Shown piece after piece: positions 8,592 through 19,229 of a DNA stretch of 54,373 bases. The notes below the pieces were generated by a model. The model did not search any database. It was not told the DNA's origin and was given only the letters and a program-made list of their open reading frames with translations. Numbering within the stretch: position 1 is the first letter of the stretch; the number at the start of each line of letters is the position of its first letter. Made by a program: the position numbers and the translations under genes. This stretch comes from Paracoccaceae bacterium (GTDB taxonomy: Bacteria > Pseudomonadota > Alphaproteobacteria > Rhodobacterales > Rhodobacteraceae), in assembly GCA_024742575.1 (NCBI GenBank), contig JANSYF010000002.1, positions 81,352 through 135,724 on the forward strand, in the 5' to 3' direction.

Positions 8592-10253
8592 TCAGACCTC
8601 AATCGTCTTGGGGCGACGGCGTTCGAACCAGATCACGATCAGAAGCCGAGTGACAAAAATTGCGGTGAAGACCGACGTCAGAATGCCAAGCCCCAACGTG
8701 ATCGCGAAACCGCGCACCGGGCCAGAGCCCATGACGAATAGGATCACCGCGGTGATAAAGGTGGTGATGTTTGCGTCTAGAATTGCCGACAGCGCTTTTT
8801 CATAACCCAGCTCAATGGCGCGCGCCGGACCCTTAGCAGTTTTCAGTTCTTCGCGGATCCGTTCGAAAATCAGCACGTTGGCGTCAACTGCCATGCCCAC
8901 CGTCAGAACGATCCCGGCGATCCCCGGCAACGTAAGTGTTGCGCCGATCAGGCTCAGCATTCCGAAGATCATGCCGATATTGATGATAAGTGCGACATTG
9001 GCGAATAGGCCAAACAAACCATAGCTCAGCGCCATGAAGACCAGCACAGCGGCAAAAGCCACAAGCGTTGCGATGCGCCCCGCTTCGATACTGTCCTGAC
9101 CAAGTTCCGGGCCAATTGTCCGCTCTTCAAGGAAATCCAATCCGGCAGGCAAGGCGCCTGCCCGCAACAGCACAGCCAATTGGGTACTTTCCTCGACAGA
9201 GAAACTGCCAGTGATAATACCCGACCCGCCGGGAATATGACTTTGGATTACCGGAGCGCTGATCACCTCGTCGTCGAGCACGATCGCAAAGGGGTTCCCG
9301 ATATTGGCCGCCGTGTAATCCCCGAACTTACGTGCTCCAATGGGATTAAAGCGGAAATTCACCGCTGGGCGACCATTTTGGTCAAAGGCCGGTTGGGCAT
9401 CTACCAACTCTTCACCCGTCACAACAGGGGCTTGCTCAAGAATGTAGAACACGCCGGATTCGTCCAACGATGGCAGAACCTCGTTGCCCACTCCGGGCGC
9501 GGTATTGGTATCATCGGTCCGTCCGATGACGGGCTGGAAAGTCAATTGCGCCGTCGTGCCGATGATCTCTTTGAGTTCGGCTGCCGACCCAATGCCGGGC
9601 ACCTGAATCAAGATGCGGTCGGTGCCCTGTCGCTGGATTGTCGGCTCGCGCGTGCCCACCTCGTCGATACGGCGACGGATGATTTCAAGGCTCTGCTGCA
9701 TCGTGCGTTCGTCGGTGGCAATTTGTTCGGCCTCTGACAAGGTGACGATGATGTCCGCACCTTCAGCCCGCACTTCAAGATCGTCGCTCAACGCGCCTGT
9801 CAGGGACACAACCGGTTGGGCCAAACCGCCCACCAGTTCAAGCGCCCGCGCCATACCATCGGGTTGCGAAATACGAACACGCAGTTCACCATCTGCAGAC
9901 GGCTGCAACCGGATCGTGCCGACCGTATCGCGTTCGGGGCGCAGAATGTCGCGTACTTCCGGCCAGAGCGCCTCGAGTCGTGCGGCGTAAACATCATCGA
10001 CCTGCACTTCGGCCAACAAATGTGCGCCGCCTCGCAGGTCAAGACCAAGGTTCACCAGACCAGACGGCAAGAATGATGGCCAAGACGCGCTTTGTTCCAA
10101 AAGCTCAGGCGTTTCACCCGACAGTTCGATCGCGGAAACCGCATCGTTGTGCTGCTCGACGCGGGGGTAAAAAAGGTTGGGCAGCGCCAGAACAAGCCCC
10201 ACCGCAACGGTGGTCCAGATCAGAATGCGCTTCCAGAGGTCGATCTGAAGCAT
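8592..10253 (-). CDS. secD: Protein translocase subunit SecD
   Basis: The partner of SecF in the proton-driven export complex, 553 residues. Conserved features are GLDLRGGAHLLAEV near residue 70 (start of the large periplasmic domain), the LEERTIGPELGQDSIEAG segment before the membrane domain, and GMAVDANVLIFERIREEL near residue 455 in the helix bundle. It lies between yajC (36 bases upstream) and secF (start one base past the secD stop). Confidence 0.97.
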   Translation of the reverse strand: MLQIDLWKRILIWTTVAVGLVLALPNLFYPRVEQHNDAVSAIELSGETPELLEQSASWPSFLPSGLVNLGLDLRGGAHLLAEVQVDDVYAARLEALWPEVRDILRPERDTVGTIRLQPSADGELRVRISQPDGMARALELVGGLAQPVVSLTGALSDDLEVRAEGADIIVTLSEAEQIATDERTMQQSLEIIRRRIDEVGTREPTIQRQGTDRILIQVPGIGSAAELKEIIGTTAQLTFQPVIGRTDDTNTAPGVGNEVLPSLDESGVFYILEQAPVVTGEELVDAQPAFDQNGRPAVNFRFNPIGARKFGDYTAANIGNPFAIVLDDEVISAPVIQSHIPGGSGIITGSFSVEESTQLAVLLRAGALPAGLDFLEERTIGPELGQDSIEAGRIATLVAFAAVLVFMALSYGLFGLFANVALIINIGMIFGMLSLIGATLTLPGIAGIVLTVGMAVDANVLIFERIREELKTAKGPARAIELGYEKALSAILDANITTFITAVILFVMGSGPVRGFAITLGLGILTSVFTAIFVTRLLIVIWFERRRPKTIEV

Positions 10254-10289
10254 GAGCGAACGGGTCCGATGCGGTTTAAAGCTGAAGGA

Positions 10290-10577
10290 TCAGGTGTTGG
10301 CGGGTTCGGTCTTGGATACAACGGTGGCGATTGTGTTCTGCACAACCCGCACCTTGACGCCATCGGCAATTTCAACGTCCAACTCGTTGTTTTCTTTCAC
10401 CTTAACGACCTTGCCGATCAACCCACCCTGCGTGATTACAACATCACCACGGCGCAGACCTTCGACCATCTTCTGATGTTCCTTCATCTTTTTCTGCTGC
10501 GGACGGATCAGCAAAAAATACATGATCGCAAAGATCAGGATAAGCGGGACGAACTGGGCAATTGCGTTGCCTTCCAT
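10290..10577 (-). CDS. yajC: Preprotein translocase subunit YajC
   Basis: A 95-residue single-span inner-membrane protein associated with SecDF. The N-terminal helix FVPLILIFAIMYFLLI is followed by the family signature RPQQKKMKEHQKMVEGLRRGDVVITQGGLIGKV and an SH3-like tail. It is the first gene of the yajC-secD-secF run. The 220 bases between it and the divergent protease gene should hold both promoters. Confidence 0.97.
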   Translation of the reverse strand: MEGNAIAQFVPLILIFAIMYFLLIRPQQKKMKEHQKMVEGLRRGDVVITQGGLIGKVVKVKENNELDVEIADGVKVRVVQNTIATVVSKTEPANT

Positions 10578-10797
10578 GGGCGTGCTCCTTGATGATGGCG
10601 GGGCACACCCCGCTTAATCTGGCCATAAATTTGGGCGGAACCTATGTTGCCGGGTCGGGCTTTGCAAGGCAGGTTCGATTGTCTGTGATAACGCCGATAT
10701 CGAAGGCGATTTTCGTCGTTGCCGTTTACCGGAAATCACGCAGAAGTTTGACTTGGCGCATTGTGGGACCCGATGGATTGCGTCTTACATATCAACT

Positions 10798-11454
10798 ATG
10801 AAACCCGTGCTGACACTCTTTTTTATACTCTGGGCAGGCGCGTCGACCGCGCAAGGGCTTCCGGTTCTGCCTGCACAGGATCACGCTGCGTGGCAGGCGG
10901 TCGGTCGGGTGAATGCCGCAGGTTATCGCAAACGCGAGATGTGCACCGGGACGCTGATCGCGCCCGACAAGGTGCTTACCGCCGCGCATTGTGTGGCCGG
11001 GATTGACGGACTGGGACCGCTGGCACACGATTTCACCTTTGTTGCGGGGTGGCTTCGCGGCACGGCAGTGGACAGCGTGACAGGCACGTCGATCTGGGTA
11101 CATCCCCGCGCCTATTCCGAAGGACAGCTTGACATGCGCTTCGACGTGGCCGTGCTGACACTGGAACGCCCGGCCAAGGTTGCCCCCCTGCCACTTGTTG
11201 CCACTGACACCTCGGCACCGTACGGCATTCTGGGCTACTCTGTTCGCCGCCCGCACATGCTGGGTGCGGCGTTTGACTGCCAAGGTCACATTGCTTCCGC
11301 GATATTGCGCCTGAACTGCGCGGTGACACCTGGAAATTCTGGCGGTCCGGTTCTGGCGCAAAACGGTTCAGATTGGGCGGTTGCAGCCGTTATCAGCGCA
11401 ATGGGGCAAAGCGGTGCGCTTGCTGTCCCAGTGTCGCGCTTACAGTCGCCGTGA
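10798..11454 (+). CDS. Secreted trypsin-like serine protease
   Basis: A 218-residue S1-family protease exported through a signal peptide (MKPVLTLFFILWAGASTAQG). The triad is visible as His in LTAAHCV, Asp in MRFDVAVLTL and Ser in CAVTPGNSGGPVL. Three cysteine positions support periplasmic folding: CTGT with AAHC, FDCQGH and LNCAVTPG. The ATG at 10798 is chosen because upstream codons lack a start with signal-peptide character. It is divergent from yajC and 72 bases ahead of serS. Physiological targets are unknown. Confidence 0.92.
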   Translation: MKPVLTLFFILWAGASTAQGLPVLPAQDHAAWQAVGRVNAAGYRKREMCTGTLIAPDKVLTAAHCVAGIDGLGPLAHDFTFVAGWLRGTAVDSVTGTSIWVHPRAYSEGQLDMRFDVAVLTLERPAKVAPLPLVATDTSAPYGILGYSVRRPHMLGAAFDCQGHIASAILRLNCAVTPGNSGGPVLAQNGSDWAVAAVISAMGQSGALAVPVSRLQSP

Positions 11455-11526
11455 CCCCCTACCAAAGCCCGGCATTCCGGTGCATAAGGCCGCCCATCAC
11501 AATTGCGAGTCAGAAGGACAAGACCC

Positions 11527-12819
11527 ATGCATGACATCCGAGCCATCCGCGAGAACCCTGCTGCGTTTGACGCAGCGCTGTCGCGCCGTGGATTGGAGCC
11601 GGTCTCGTCCGAGGTGCTGCGCATCGACGAGGCCCGCCGCGCCGCGATCCTCGAAGCGGAAACCGCACAAGCCGATCAGAACAAGGCCGCCAAGGACATT
11701 GGCAAAGCCAAAGCATCTGGTGACGAAGCCTTGTTCGCCCGCCTGCGAGACGAAGTTGCGGCCAAGAAAGCGGCCGTAACTGAGATGCAATCCAGCGCGA
11801 AAGTTTTAGACGAGCAACTGGCCAAGTTGCTCGAAGGCCTGCCCAACCTTCCGTTTGATGACGTACCTGACGGCGCAGACGAAGCCGATAATGTCGAAGT
11901 GCATCGCTGGGGTACACCACGGGAATTCGACTTCCAGCCCAAGGAACATTTCGAAATAACAGGCGTTCTTCCCGGAATGGATTTCGAAACCGCCGCAAAA
12001 CTGTCGGGATCGCGCTTTGTCGTGATGTCGGGTGCCGTGGCGCGGGTACACCGGGCTTTGGCGCAATTCATGCTGGACACGCACATCACCGAAAACGGCC
12101 TGACCGAAACATGGACCCCGGTCCTTGTCCGCGACGACATGATGTACGGCACGGGCCAATTGCCCAAATTCGGCGAAGACAGCTATCAGACTACCAATGG
12201 CTGGTGGTTGATTCCAACATCCGAAGTCACACTGACGAATATCGTCAACGGCATGACCCTTGACGAAAGCTACCTTCCGCGCCGCTACGTCGCGCATTCG
12301 CAATGTTTCCGCTCTGAGGCAGGTAGCGCCGGACGCGATACCGCCGGCATGTTGCGCCAGCACCAGTTCGAAAAGGTCGAAATGGTGTCGATCACCCACC
12401 CCGATCACAGCCGTGACGAACTGGACCGAATGACCGGCTGCGCACAAGGCATCCTTGAAAAGCTGGGACTGCCCTACCGCACCGTAGTGTTGTGTACCGG
12501 TGACATGGGCTTTGGTGCCCGCCGCACACATGACATCGAAGTGTGGCTGCCCGGACAGAACACCTACCGCGAGATCAGTTCTTGTTCGGTCTGTGGTGAC
12601 TTCCAGGCCCGCCGCATGAACGCGCGCTTCAAGCCAGCTGGCGGAGGCAAGCCGGAATTCCTGCACACGCTGAACGGGTCGGGTCTTGCCGTCGGGCGTT
12701 GCCTGATCGCGGTTCTGGAAAACGGCCAAGAGGCGGATGGGTCCGTCACCCTGCCCGAAGCGCTGCATCCTTGGCTGGGTGGCAAAACACGCATCACGGC
12801 AGACGGAGTGATGGAATAG
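11527..12819 (+). CDS. serS: Seryl-tRNA synthetase
   Basis: A class II synthetase that charges tRNA-Ser and tRNA-Sec, 430 residues. The N-terminal [23 protein letters not shown] begins the tRNA-binding coiled coil (rich in A, E and K to about residue 110). The catalytic domain has motif 2 around [26 protein letters not shown] and motif 3 around [24 protein letters not shown] 11527 gives the standard N-terminus. Confidence 0.98.
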   Translation: MHDIRAIRENPAAFDAALSRRGLEPVSSEVLRIDEARRAAILEAETAQADQNKAAKDIGKAKASGDEALFARLRDEVAAKKAAVTEMQSSAKVLDEQLAKLLEGLPNLPFDDVPDGADEADNVEVHRWGTPREFDFQPKEHFEITGVLPGMDFETAAKLSGSRFVVMSGAVARVHRALAQFMLDTHITENGLTETWTPVLVRDDMMYGTGQLPKFGEDSYQTTNGWWLIPTSEVTLTNIVNGMTLDESYLPRRYVAHSQCFRSEAGSAGRDTAGMLRQHQFEKVEMVSITHPDHSRDELDRMTGCAQGILEKLGLPYRTVVLCTGDMGFGARRTHDIEVWLPGQNTYREISSCSVCGDFQARRMNARFKPAGGGKPEFLHTLNGSGLAVGRCLIAVLENGQEADGSVTLPEALHPWLGGKTRITADGVME

Positions 12820-12821
12820 GC

Positions 12822-13523
12822 ATGACACGGGTTTGGGCAGCACTGGTTCTTGGTGCAGCGATCCTTTTCGCTGCGTCGCCTTGGTTCACCCAAGGGTTCA
12901 ACGGGTTCGAGCCTGACCAATTCCCGGTGCCGCAGGACAATCCACCGGTCCAACCGGCGGGCTATGCCTTTGCCATCTGGGGCCTGATCTATCTCTGGCT
13001 GTTGATCGGCGCTGGCTTTGGCCTGCTCAAGCGCAGTGACGATCCCGATTGGGCGGCGATGCGTCCGCCTTTGGTGGTCAGCCTAGCCATCGGCGCAACA
13101 TGGCTACCGGTGGCAAATCTATCGCCAGTGATTGCCACTATCCTAATCCTCGCCATGTTGGGAACGGCATTCGTTAGCCTGTTTTGCGTTGGCGACACGG
13201 ACCGCTGGCTTCAGCAGAGCCCTGTCGCGATCTATGCGGGCTGGCTGACTGCCGCGTCCTCGGTGTCCGTCGGATTGCTGTTGGGCGGTTACGGTGTTCT
13301 GAGTGGAACATGGGCCGCCATCGTGGCCCTGTCGATCGGGTTGGTCGTGGCTCTTGTCGCGCAATACCGCCTGCACCGCGCCCCGGAATACGGAATAACG
13401 GTGATATGGGCGCTGATCGGTGTGATCGTCGCCAACACAGGACCGTTGAACATTGCCGTTGTCGGTCTTTGTGTGATCGGGATCGTGGCCATCCTTGCCC
13501 TGCGGGGCACCGACACCGAGTAA
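12822..13523 (+). CDS. TspO/MBR-related tryptophan-rich membrane protein
   Basis: A 233-residue membrane protein with about seven hydrophobic segments. FAIWGLIYLWLLIGAGFGLL near residue 50, YAGWLTAASSVSVGLLLGG near residue 139 and VIWALIGVIVANTG near residue 195 resemble the helix motifs of TspO-type tryptophan-rich sensory proteins, with an extra N-terminal segment (FTQGFNGFEPDQFPVPQDNPP). It follows serS by two bases, so it is probably cotranscribed, and a terminator comes right after. The ligand (porphyrin or other) is not evident; assignment is at family level only. Confidence 0.65.
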   Translation: MTRVWAALVLGAAILFAASPWFTQGFNGFEPDQFPVPQDNPPVQPAGYAFAIWGLIYLWLLIGAGFGLLKRSDDPDWAAMRPPLVVSLAIGATWLPVANLSPVIATILILAMLGTAFVSLFCVGDTDRWLQQSPVAIYAGWLTAASSVSVGLLLGGYGVLSGTWAAIVALSIGLVVALVAQYRLHRAPEYGITVIWALIGVIVANTGPLNIAVVGLCVIGIVAILALRGTDTE

Positions 13524-13536
13524 CCCCAAAAACAAT

Positions 13537-13562
13537 AAGGGCTTCGGTTTCCCGAAGCCCTT
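13537..13562. terminator. Bidirectional hairpin terminator
   Basis: An 11-bp stem (AAGGGCTTCGG, loop TTTC, CCGAAGCCCTT) lies between the TspO-like gene and the convergent EF-hand gene. Flanking A and T make it plausible from either side, though the T tract is short. Confidence 0.75.
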
Positions 13563-13584
13563 CACATAAGGATCGTACGACGTA

Positions 13585-13824
13585 TCAGCTGGCGACGAGG
13601 ATCTCTGCGTCTTGAGCAGCTGTCAATTCGTCCGCGCTGACCGCACCGTCGCCATCGGTGTCAACTTCGGAAAACACGTCCGCAGTCAGGTCAGAATAGG
13701 CAACCATCAGTTCTTCCATCGAATAGCTGCCATTGCCATCCGTATCTTCCACAACAACCTGCGCATGCGCCAAACCGGCTGTCAAAGCGACCACGGTTCC
13801 AAGTGCTAGAATTGCGTTCTTCAT
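13585..13824 (-). CDS. Small periplasmic EF-hand protein
   Basis: A 79-residue protein with a signal peptide (MKNAILALGTVVALTAGLAHAQ) and two calcium-binding loops: DTDGNGSYSMEE around residue 26 and DTDGDGAVSADE around residue 53. Both loops keep the acidic positions 1, 3, 5 and 12 (second position-5 residue D, first N). It is probably a secreted calcium-binding protein. ATG 13824 is preferred over upstream starts because it begins the signal peptide. No operon partner; it ends at the shared terminator. Confidence 0.85.
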   Translation of the reverse strand: MKNAILALGTVVALTAGLAHAQVVVEDTDGNGSYSMEELMVAYSDLTADVFSEVDTDGDGAVSADELTAAQDAEILVAS

Positions 13825-14014
13825 TATAGGGGTTAACTCCATTGCGGTCTTTGCCGCAAACAACGACTCAGTGTCGTCGTGGAGTGAGGTAGCATCTCAA
13901 AAGCGCGCCACAAGATGCTGAAATAAAAACGTGATCTCGGATCGGCGTTTAGTCGCCGGTGGCCGGTTCCGTCAACGAAAACGGGTGGATGCGCGACCGC
14001 ATCCACCGCCAGCC

Positions 14015-14887
14015 TCAGCCCATCGCACGCAGACGTTTGATCAGGCTCGACGTGTCCCAACGCCCGCCGCCCAACTTCTGCACATCCTTGTAGAACTGGT
14101 CGACCAAAGCTGTCACCGGAAGCGAAGCGCCCACCTCGTCTGCCGTGTCCAGACAAATACCCAGATCCTTGCGCATCCAGTCTACAGCAAACCCGTGGTC
14201 GAACTTGTCGTCGATCATGGTCTCGTAACGGTTCGACATTTGCCACGATCCGGCTGCGCCCTGACTGATCACCTCAACAACCGCACGGCCATCTAGCCCA
14301 GCCTTCTCGGCGAAATGCAGCGCCTCGCTCAGACCCTGAACCAGACCAGCAATGGCGATCTGGTTGCACATCTTGGTCATCTGGCCTGCGCCGCTTTCGC
14401 CGATCCGGCGGCAGATACGCGCATAAGCGTCAATCACCGGTTCGGCCTTTGCATAGGTCGCCTCGTCGCCACCACACATGACGGACAGCACGCCGTTCTC
14501 CGCTCCTGCCTGTCCACCAGAAATCGGCGCATCGACGAACGAGATTCCAAGGTCCGCACTGGTTTCATAAAGCTCTTTGGTAACCTTCGCCGACACGGTG
14601 GTATGATCGACAAAGATGCTGCCCTTGGCCATGCCCGCAAATGCGCCATCATCGCCCAGACAGACGCTGCGCAAGTCGTCGTCATTGCCCACACAGGACA
14701 TCACAAAATCACAGCCCGCCGCCGCCTCGCGCGGGGTCTCGGCATGGGAACCACCGTGTTCCTTAGCCCAAGACTCGGCCTTGGCTGCAGTCCGGTTGTA
14801 GACTGTCACCTCGTGACCCGCTTTGACCAGATGCCCCGCCATCGGGTAGCCCATAACTCCCAATCCCAAGAATGCCACTTTCGCCAT
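14015..14887 (-). CDS. 3-hydroxyisobutyrate dehydrogenase-family NAD(P)-dependent oxidoreductase
   Basis: A beta-hydroxyacid dehydrogenase, 290 residues. The Rossmann start is VAFLGLGVMGYPMAGHL, the substrate loop is FVDAPISGGQAGAENGVL near residue 118, and the catalytic lysine lies in GAGQMTKMCNQIAIAG near residue 166. The family oxidises 3-hydroxyisobutyrate, tartronate semialdehyde or glycerate-type substrates and the exact one is not readable here. It stands alone, divergent from the penicillin acylase gene. Confidence 0.88.
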   Translation of the reverse strand: MAKVAFLGLGVMGYPMAGHLVKAGHEVTVYNRTAAKAESWAKEHGGSHAETPREAAAGCDFVMSCVGNDDDLRSVCLGDDGAFAGMAKGSIFVDHTTVSAKVTKELYETSADLGISFVDAPISGGQAGAENGVLSVMCGGDEATYAKAEPVIDAYARICRRIGESGAGQMTKMCNQIAIAGLVQGLSEALHFAEKAGLDGRAVVEVISQGAAGSWQMSNRYETMIDDKFDHGFAVDWMRKDLGICLDTADEVGASLPVTALVDQFYKDVQKLGGGRWDTSSLIKRLRAMG

Positions 14888-15045
14888 GCCCTGTGCTCCC
14901 TAACTGATGTGGTAATTTTCTGCTGCCTTTACCTGACGCTGCACCGCCCCCTTGGCAAGGGCTTGCGTGTTAGGTAGGGCATCGCACGTATCGGTTTAGG
15001 GCCTTAACACTTAGGGCCGTCCCCAGTTTGAAAGGTAATTCTCAC

Positions 15046-17511
15046 GTGGCGCTGATCTTCAGAACACTGGTGTGGCTGACAACAGCCTCTCTCGTTCTGG
15101 CGACGATCGGCGTCTTGACGATTTATTACCTCGCCTCGCGATCTTTGCCAGAATACGACAAATCTGTTCCTGTCTCGGGGCTGACTGCGGATGTTGAAAT
15201 TCTGCGCGACAATTCCGGTGTACCGCATATCTTCGGCACATCCGACCGCGATGTGTTTTTCGCCCTGGGCTATGCCCATGCACAGGATCGACTGTGGCAA
15301 ATGACACTGATGCGCCGCACGGCGCAGGGACGACTGTCACAGCTGTTCGGCACACGTACGGTGGAAACCGACAAACTGCTGCGGCGCCTTGACCTCTACC
15401 CGCGTGCGGTACAATCGGTTCGGGCGCAGGATGCTCGCACCCGCGATGCACTTGACGCCTATTCCGCCGGAGTGAATGCCCGGATTACTGAAATCAACCG
15501 CGACAGCCTTGGCCGTGGAGCACCAGAATTCTTTGCATTCAATGCGCCGCTGGCCCCGTGGCAACCGGCGGATTCTCTGGCCTTGGTCAAGTTGATGGCG
15601 CTTCAACTGTCCAGTCACCTACGCGAAGAGGTGTTGCGCGCCCGCACATCGCTGCTGCTACCGGATGAAAACCGTCTGGCCGATATCCTACCAGACATTC
15701 CCGGTGCCGGTGTGGCCGCCCTGCCCGAATATGCGCAGCTAGTCCCCGGACTGTCCAACAGCACAGAATTCGCTCAAAGCGACCCTGATCCGATGTTTTG
15801 GCCAGTAGCCCCGCGCGGTCTGGCAGGAGCCTCGAACGCATGGGCGGCAGACGATACCCGCTCAGCCACCGGATCAACGCTAATGGCAAACGACCCGCAC
15901 CTGCAATTCACCGCACCAGCTACGTGGTATCTGGCGCGGCTACAATTATCCTCGGGTGGCGTCATCGGGGCGACGATCCCCGGTATTCCAACCATCATGG
16001 CTGGGCGATCAGATTTCATCGCATGGGGGCTGACATCTTCATACCTTGATGATCAGGATTTGTTTATTGAAGAGTTGAATCCCGACAACCGCGAACAATA
16101 TCGCACGCCGGAGGGCTACAAGGATTTCGTCACCCGACGCTCGATCATCGAGATCAAGGATGCCGAACCCGTCACTCTGACGCTGCGCTGGACCGATAAT
16201 GGCCCCGTACTTCCCGGAACCCAATTCGATCTGGCTGCGATTACGCCACCAAATCATGTCGCCGCACTCAGCTGGACCGCGCTCAGCCCGCGTGACACCT
16301 CCATGTCAGCAGCAGTTGGTTTGATGTACGCCCAGTCAGTCGAAAATGCGCTTGAGGTGTCAAAAGCCTATGTCGCGCCTTCCCAAAACCTGACCGTGAT
16401 CGACGGCGACAGCATCGCGATGAAGTTGATCGGGGCCATGCCCCGGCGCGATGCAGCCCATCAAAGCCAAGGCCGAATGCCATCTTTTGGCTGGCGCTCG
16501 GAAAATCGTTGGCAAGGTGTGTTTCCGGACGACGCGAACCCAGTCTTCGTCAACCCGGTTGGTGGCATTGTCGGCAACACCAACAATAAGACCGTCGACC
16601 GCCCTTTCCCGCTCCATGTCAGCTTTGACTGGGGCGACAGCCAACGTGTGATGCGCTGGCAGGGCCTGATGCAGGGTCGCGAAGTGCATACCCGCGACAG
16701 CTTTATCGAAGCACAGCTTGACACCGTATCGATCACCGCCCGCGCGTTGCTACCCCTGATCGGTGCGGATCTGTGGTTCACTGGCGAAGCGGCCCCGGAA
16801 GGCACGCCCGAACGTCTGCGCCAACGTGCGCTGGACCTGCTTGCCAACTGGAATGGCGAAATGAACGAACACCTGCCCGAGCCGCTGATCTACTCGGCAT
16901 GGCTCCGGGCGCTTCAGGAACGTCTGATCCGCGACGATCTTGGCCCACTCGCGTCCGAGTTCACACGGGTCGAGCCGCTGTTCATCGAACGCGTCTACCG
17001 CAACGTGGACGGAGCCAGCGCATGGTGCGACGTGATCCGTTCGGCGGTTGAGGAAACCTGCACCGACATCGCCCGTCTGGCTTTGGACGATGCTTTGGTT
17101 TGGGTCTCGGAAACCTACGGCACCGCGCTTGAATCCCTTCGCTGGGGCGACTCGCATTTGGCAACGCATGACCATCCGGTCTTGGGTGACGTGCCGATCC
17201 TGCGGTATTTCGTGAACATCCGCCAAAGCACCTCCGGGGGCGATCACACGCTGATGCGCGGACGCGGTGTCGGGGAAGGCCCCAACCCCTTCCTGAATGT
17301 CCATGGAGCCGCCTATCGCGGCGTCTACGACTTCGCCGATCCCGACAGTTCTGTCTATATTCTGTCCACCGGCCAATCCGGTCATTTTCTGTCGCGCCAC
17401 TACGATGATCTTGGCACCCTATGGCGTCGCGGAGAATACATCCCAATGTCGCTGGACGCCGACCTTGCACGTGCCGCCTCAGTTGGTGTCACACGGCTGG
17501 TTCGGGAATAA
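15046..17511 (+). CDS. Penicillin acylase-family (Ntn) hydrolase
   Basis: An 821-residue N-terminal-nucleophile amidase precursor. An N-terminal hydrophobic segment (LIFRTLVWLTTASLVLATIGV) sends it to the periplasm or anchors it. The alpha chain runs to the autocleavage site GASNAWAADD near residue 263, whose Ser becomes the catalytic N-terminus of the beta chain; ANDPHLQFTAPATWYLARLQ follows as usual. GTG 15046 is chosen because GAAAGG ends 10 bases ahead, whereas TTG 15028 lacks a ribosome site. The family cleaves penicillins and acyl-homoserine lactones, so a quorum-quenching role is possible but not shown. Confidence 0.9.
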   Translation: MALIFRTLVWLTTASLVLATIGVLTIYYLASRSLPEYDKSVPVSGLTADVEILRDNSGVPHIFGTSDRDVFFALGYAHAQDRLWQMTLMRRTAQGRLSQLFGTRTVETDKLLRRLDLYPRAVQSVRAQDARTRDALDAYSAGVNARITEINRDSLGRGAPEFFAFNAPLAPWQPADSLALVKLMALQLSSHLREEVLRARTSLLLPDENRLADILPDIPGAGVAALPEYAQLVPGLSNSTEFAQSDPDPMFWPVAPRGLAGASNAWAADDTRSATGSTLMANDPHLQFTAPATWYLARLQLSSGGVIGATIPGIPTIMAGRSDFIAWGLTSSYLDDQDLFIEELNPDNREQYRTPEGYKDFVTRRSIIEIKDAEPVTLTLRWTDNGPVLPGTQFDLAAITPPNHVAALSWTALSPRDTSMSAAVGLMYAQSVENALEVSKAYVAPSQNLTVIDGDSIAMKLIGAMPRRDAAHQSQGRMPSFGWRSENRWQGVFPDDANPVFVNPVGGIVGNTNNKTVDRPFPLHVSFDWGDSQRVMRWQGLMQGREVHTRDSFIEAQLDTVSITARALLPLIGADLWFTGEAAPEGTPERLRQRALDLLANWNGEMNEHLPEPLIYSAWLRALQERLIRDDLGPLASEFTRVEPLFIERVYRNVDGASAWCDVIRSAVEETCTDIARLALDDALVWVSETYGTALESLRWGDSHLATHDHPVLGDVPILRYFVNIRQSTSGGDHTLMRGRGVGEGPNPFLNVHGAAYRGVYDFADPDSSVYILSTGQSGHFLSRHYDDLGTLWRRGEYIPMSLDADLARAASVGVTRLVRE

Positions 17512-17596
17512 ACCAAACTTACTGCGGCGCTCGCTAGGGGCAGATGAACGCTGCATTGCGATTCTTTAGCTAGAAATGCTTAGGAAAATAGCTGAA

Positions 17597-18871
17597 TCAG
17601 AGCGCTTCGAATTGCCGGGCGTCCTTGGCCGACCAGCGTACACGCACTGTATAGCCACGTTCATCTTGTGTTTCGTGTTCAACCAAAGCCTTATCAAACA
17701 GCCACGCCCGTTTGCGTCCTTCGTCGAAGCCCAGATACACAGTATCTTCCCGGCGCTCCCCTTCGAGGAGGGCGTTAACCGCTACCAAAAGCGCGTCCAG
17801 CCCGTCCCCTGTTAGCGCGGACGTGGCAAACACCGCATCGTCCCGATCAGCCCTCGCCTGTGCAGCCTCGCGGGCTTCTGGGTCCATCGCGTCGATCTTG
17901 TTCCAGACTTCCAACAGCGGCGTGGTCTCTGTCACGCCAAGCGAATTCAGGATCTCGCGTACATCCTTGGCCTGTTCTTCGGTCGCCGCATGGCTGATGT
18001 CGCGCACATGCAGGATCAAATCTGCCGCCAGCACTTCTTCCAACGTCGCGCGGAACGCGGCGACCAACTCGGTCGGCAGGTCGCTGATGAATCCCACCGT
18101 GTCTGATAAGATCACGTCAGGCCCATCCGGTAGTTTAACGGCCCGCATGGTCGGGTCGAGCGTGGCAAAAAGCATGTCTTTGGCCATCACATCGGCCCCG
18201 GTCAGCCGGTTGAACAGCGTCGATTTCCCAGCGTTGGTGTAGCCGACCAAGGCCACGATGGGATACGGCACCTTGGCCCGGGCAGCGCGGTGCAGGCTGC
18301 GGGTTTTGACCACCTTGTCCAACTGACGGCGCAGGTTCACCAGTTGGTCATCAATAGCACGGCGGTCGGCCTCAATCTGGGTTTCACCCGGACCACCGAC
18401 AAACCCCAAACCGCCACGCTGACGTTCAAGGTGGGTCCATGCCCGCACCAACCGCGTGCGCTGATAGCTGAGTGCGGCCATCTCGACCTGCAGCACGCCT
18501 TCACGCGTCGCGGCACGGTCGCTGAAGATCTCAAGGATCAGCCCAGTGCGATCCAACAGCTTGACGCCCCATGCTTTTTCAAGATTTCGTTGCTGCACAG
18601 GCGATACAGGCCCGTCCACGAGGACAAGCTCTATCTCATGTTCCTTAAAAAGCGCCTTGAGTTCCTCGATCTTTCCCGATCCGAACAAAGCCCCCGGATG
18701 TGGCTTGGGCAAACGCACAACAGTGCCATCCACGACTTCGAGCCCCGGCAAAGCTGCGGCCAAAGCAATAGCTTCTTCCAGCGCCGGTTGCGCCGCCCGC
18801 CGCGTCCGGTCACTGGTGATGTCAGGATGCAGGACCCATGCCGGGGTCACATGCGCCTTGTGTTCTTTCAA
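17597..18871 (-). CDS. hflX: Ribosome-associated GTPase HflX
   Basis: A 424-residue GTPase that can split stalled ribosomes. The N-terminal HflX domain ends in the linker [20 protein letters not shown]-motifs follow: G1 GYTNAGKST (near 203), G3 DTVGFI (near 248), G4 NKID (near 317). The start codon overlaps the hfq stop (ATGA), the usual alphaproteobacterial hfq-hflX pair. Confidence 0.97.
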   Translation of the reverse strand: MKEHKAHVTPAWVLHPDITSDRTRRAAQPALEEAIALAAALPGLEVVDGTVVRLPKPHPGALFGSGKIEELKALFKEHEIELVLVDGPVSPVQQRNLEKAWGVKLLDRTGLILEIFSDRAATREGVLQVEMAALSYQRTRLVRAWTHLERQRGGLGFVGGPGETQIEADRRAIDDQLVNLRRQLDKVVKTRSLHRAARAKVPYPIVALVGYTNAGKSTLFNRLTGADVMAKDMLFATLDPTMRAVKLPDGPDVILSDTVGFISDLPTELVAAFRATLEEVLAADLILHVRDISHAATEEQAKDVREILNSLGVTETTPLLEVWNKIDAMDPEAREAAQARADRDDAVFATSALTGDGLDALLVAVNALLEGERREDTVYLGFDEGRKRAWLFDKALVEHETQDERGYTVRVRWSAKDARQFEAL

Positions 18872-19107
18872 TTGTCGCCTTCGCCGTCATACAGATTGAT
18901 CGGCTGTGCCGGCATAATCGTCGAGATGGCATGCTTGTAAACAAGCTGCGATTGGCCATCCCGGCGCAGGAGCACACAGAAGTTGTCGAACCAGGTGATC
19001 ACACCCTGCAATTTGACGCCGTTGATCAAGAAAACAGTCACCGGCACCTTTGTTTTGCGGACGTGGTTAAGAAACGCGTCCTGAAGGTTCTGCTTATCAG
19101 ATGCCAT
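18868..19107 (-). CDS. hfq: RNA chaperone Hfq
   Basis: A 79-residue hexameric Sm-like protein that pairs small RNAs with mRNAs. Sm1 is [29 protein letters not shown] and Sm2 is [10 protein letters not shown], with the proximal-face [13 protein letters not shown] at the start. The short acidic tail is normal for alphaproteobacteria. It is coupled to hflX by a 4-base overlap; about 120 bases separate it from trkH and probably contain its promoter. Confidence 0.98.
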   Translation of the reverse strand: MASDKQNLQDAFLNHVRKTKVPVTVFLINGVKLQGVITWFDNFCVLLRRDGQSQLVYKHAISTIMPAQPINLYDGEGDN

Positions 19108-19229
19108 AAAATTAGCCTTTATTCTTGCTTTTGTCGCGTCACGCGCCGTGATTTAGGGTCACTATGTCTTGGCCCTCTCTTAAATTCCAGTGCAAAAACA
19201 AGGAATTTCGGCAAGTGTGCCGACAAGGC

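Noticed and set aside
15046-17511. Naming the penicillin-acylase homologue as an AHL acylase (quorum quenching)
   Set aside because: The fold and nucleophile fit both groups; substrate preference cannot be read from the sequence by eye.
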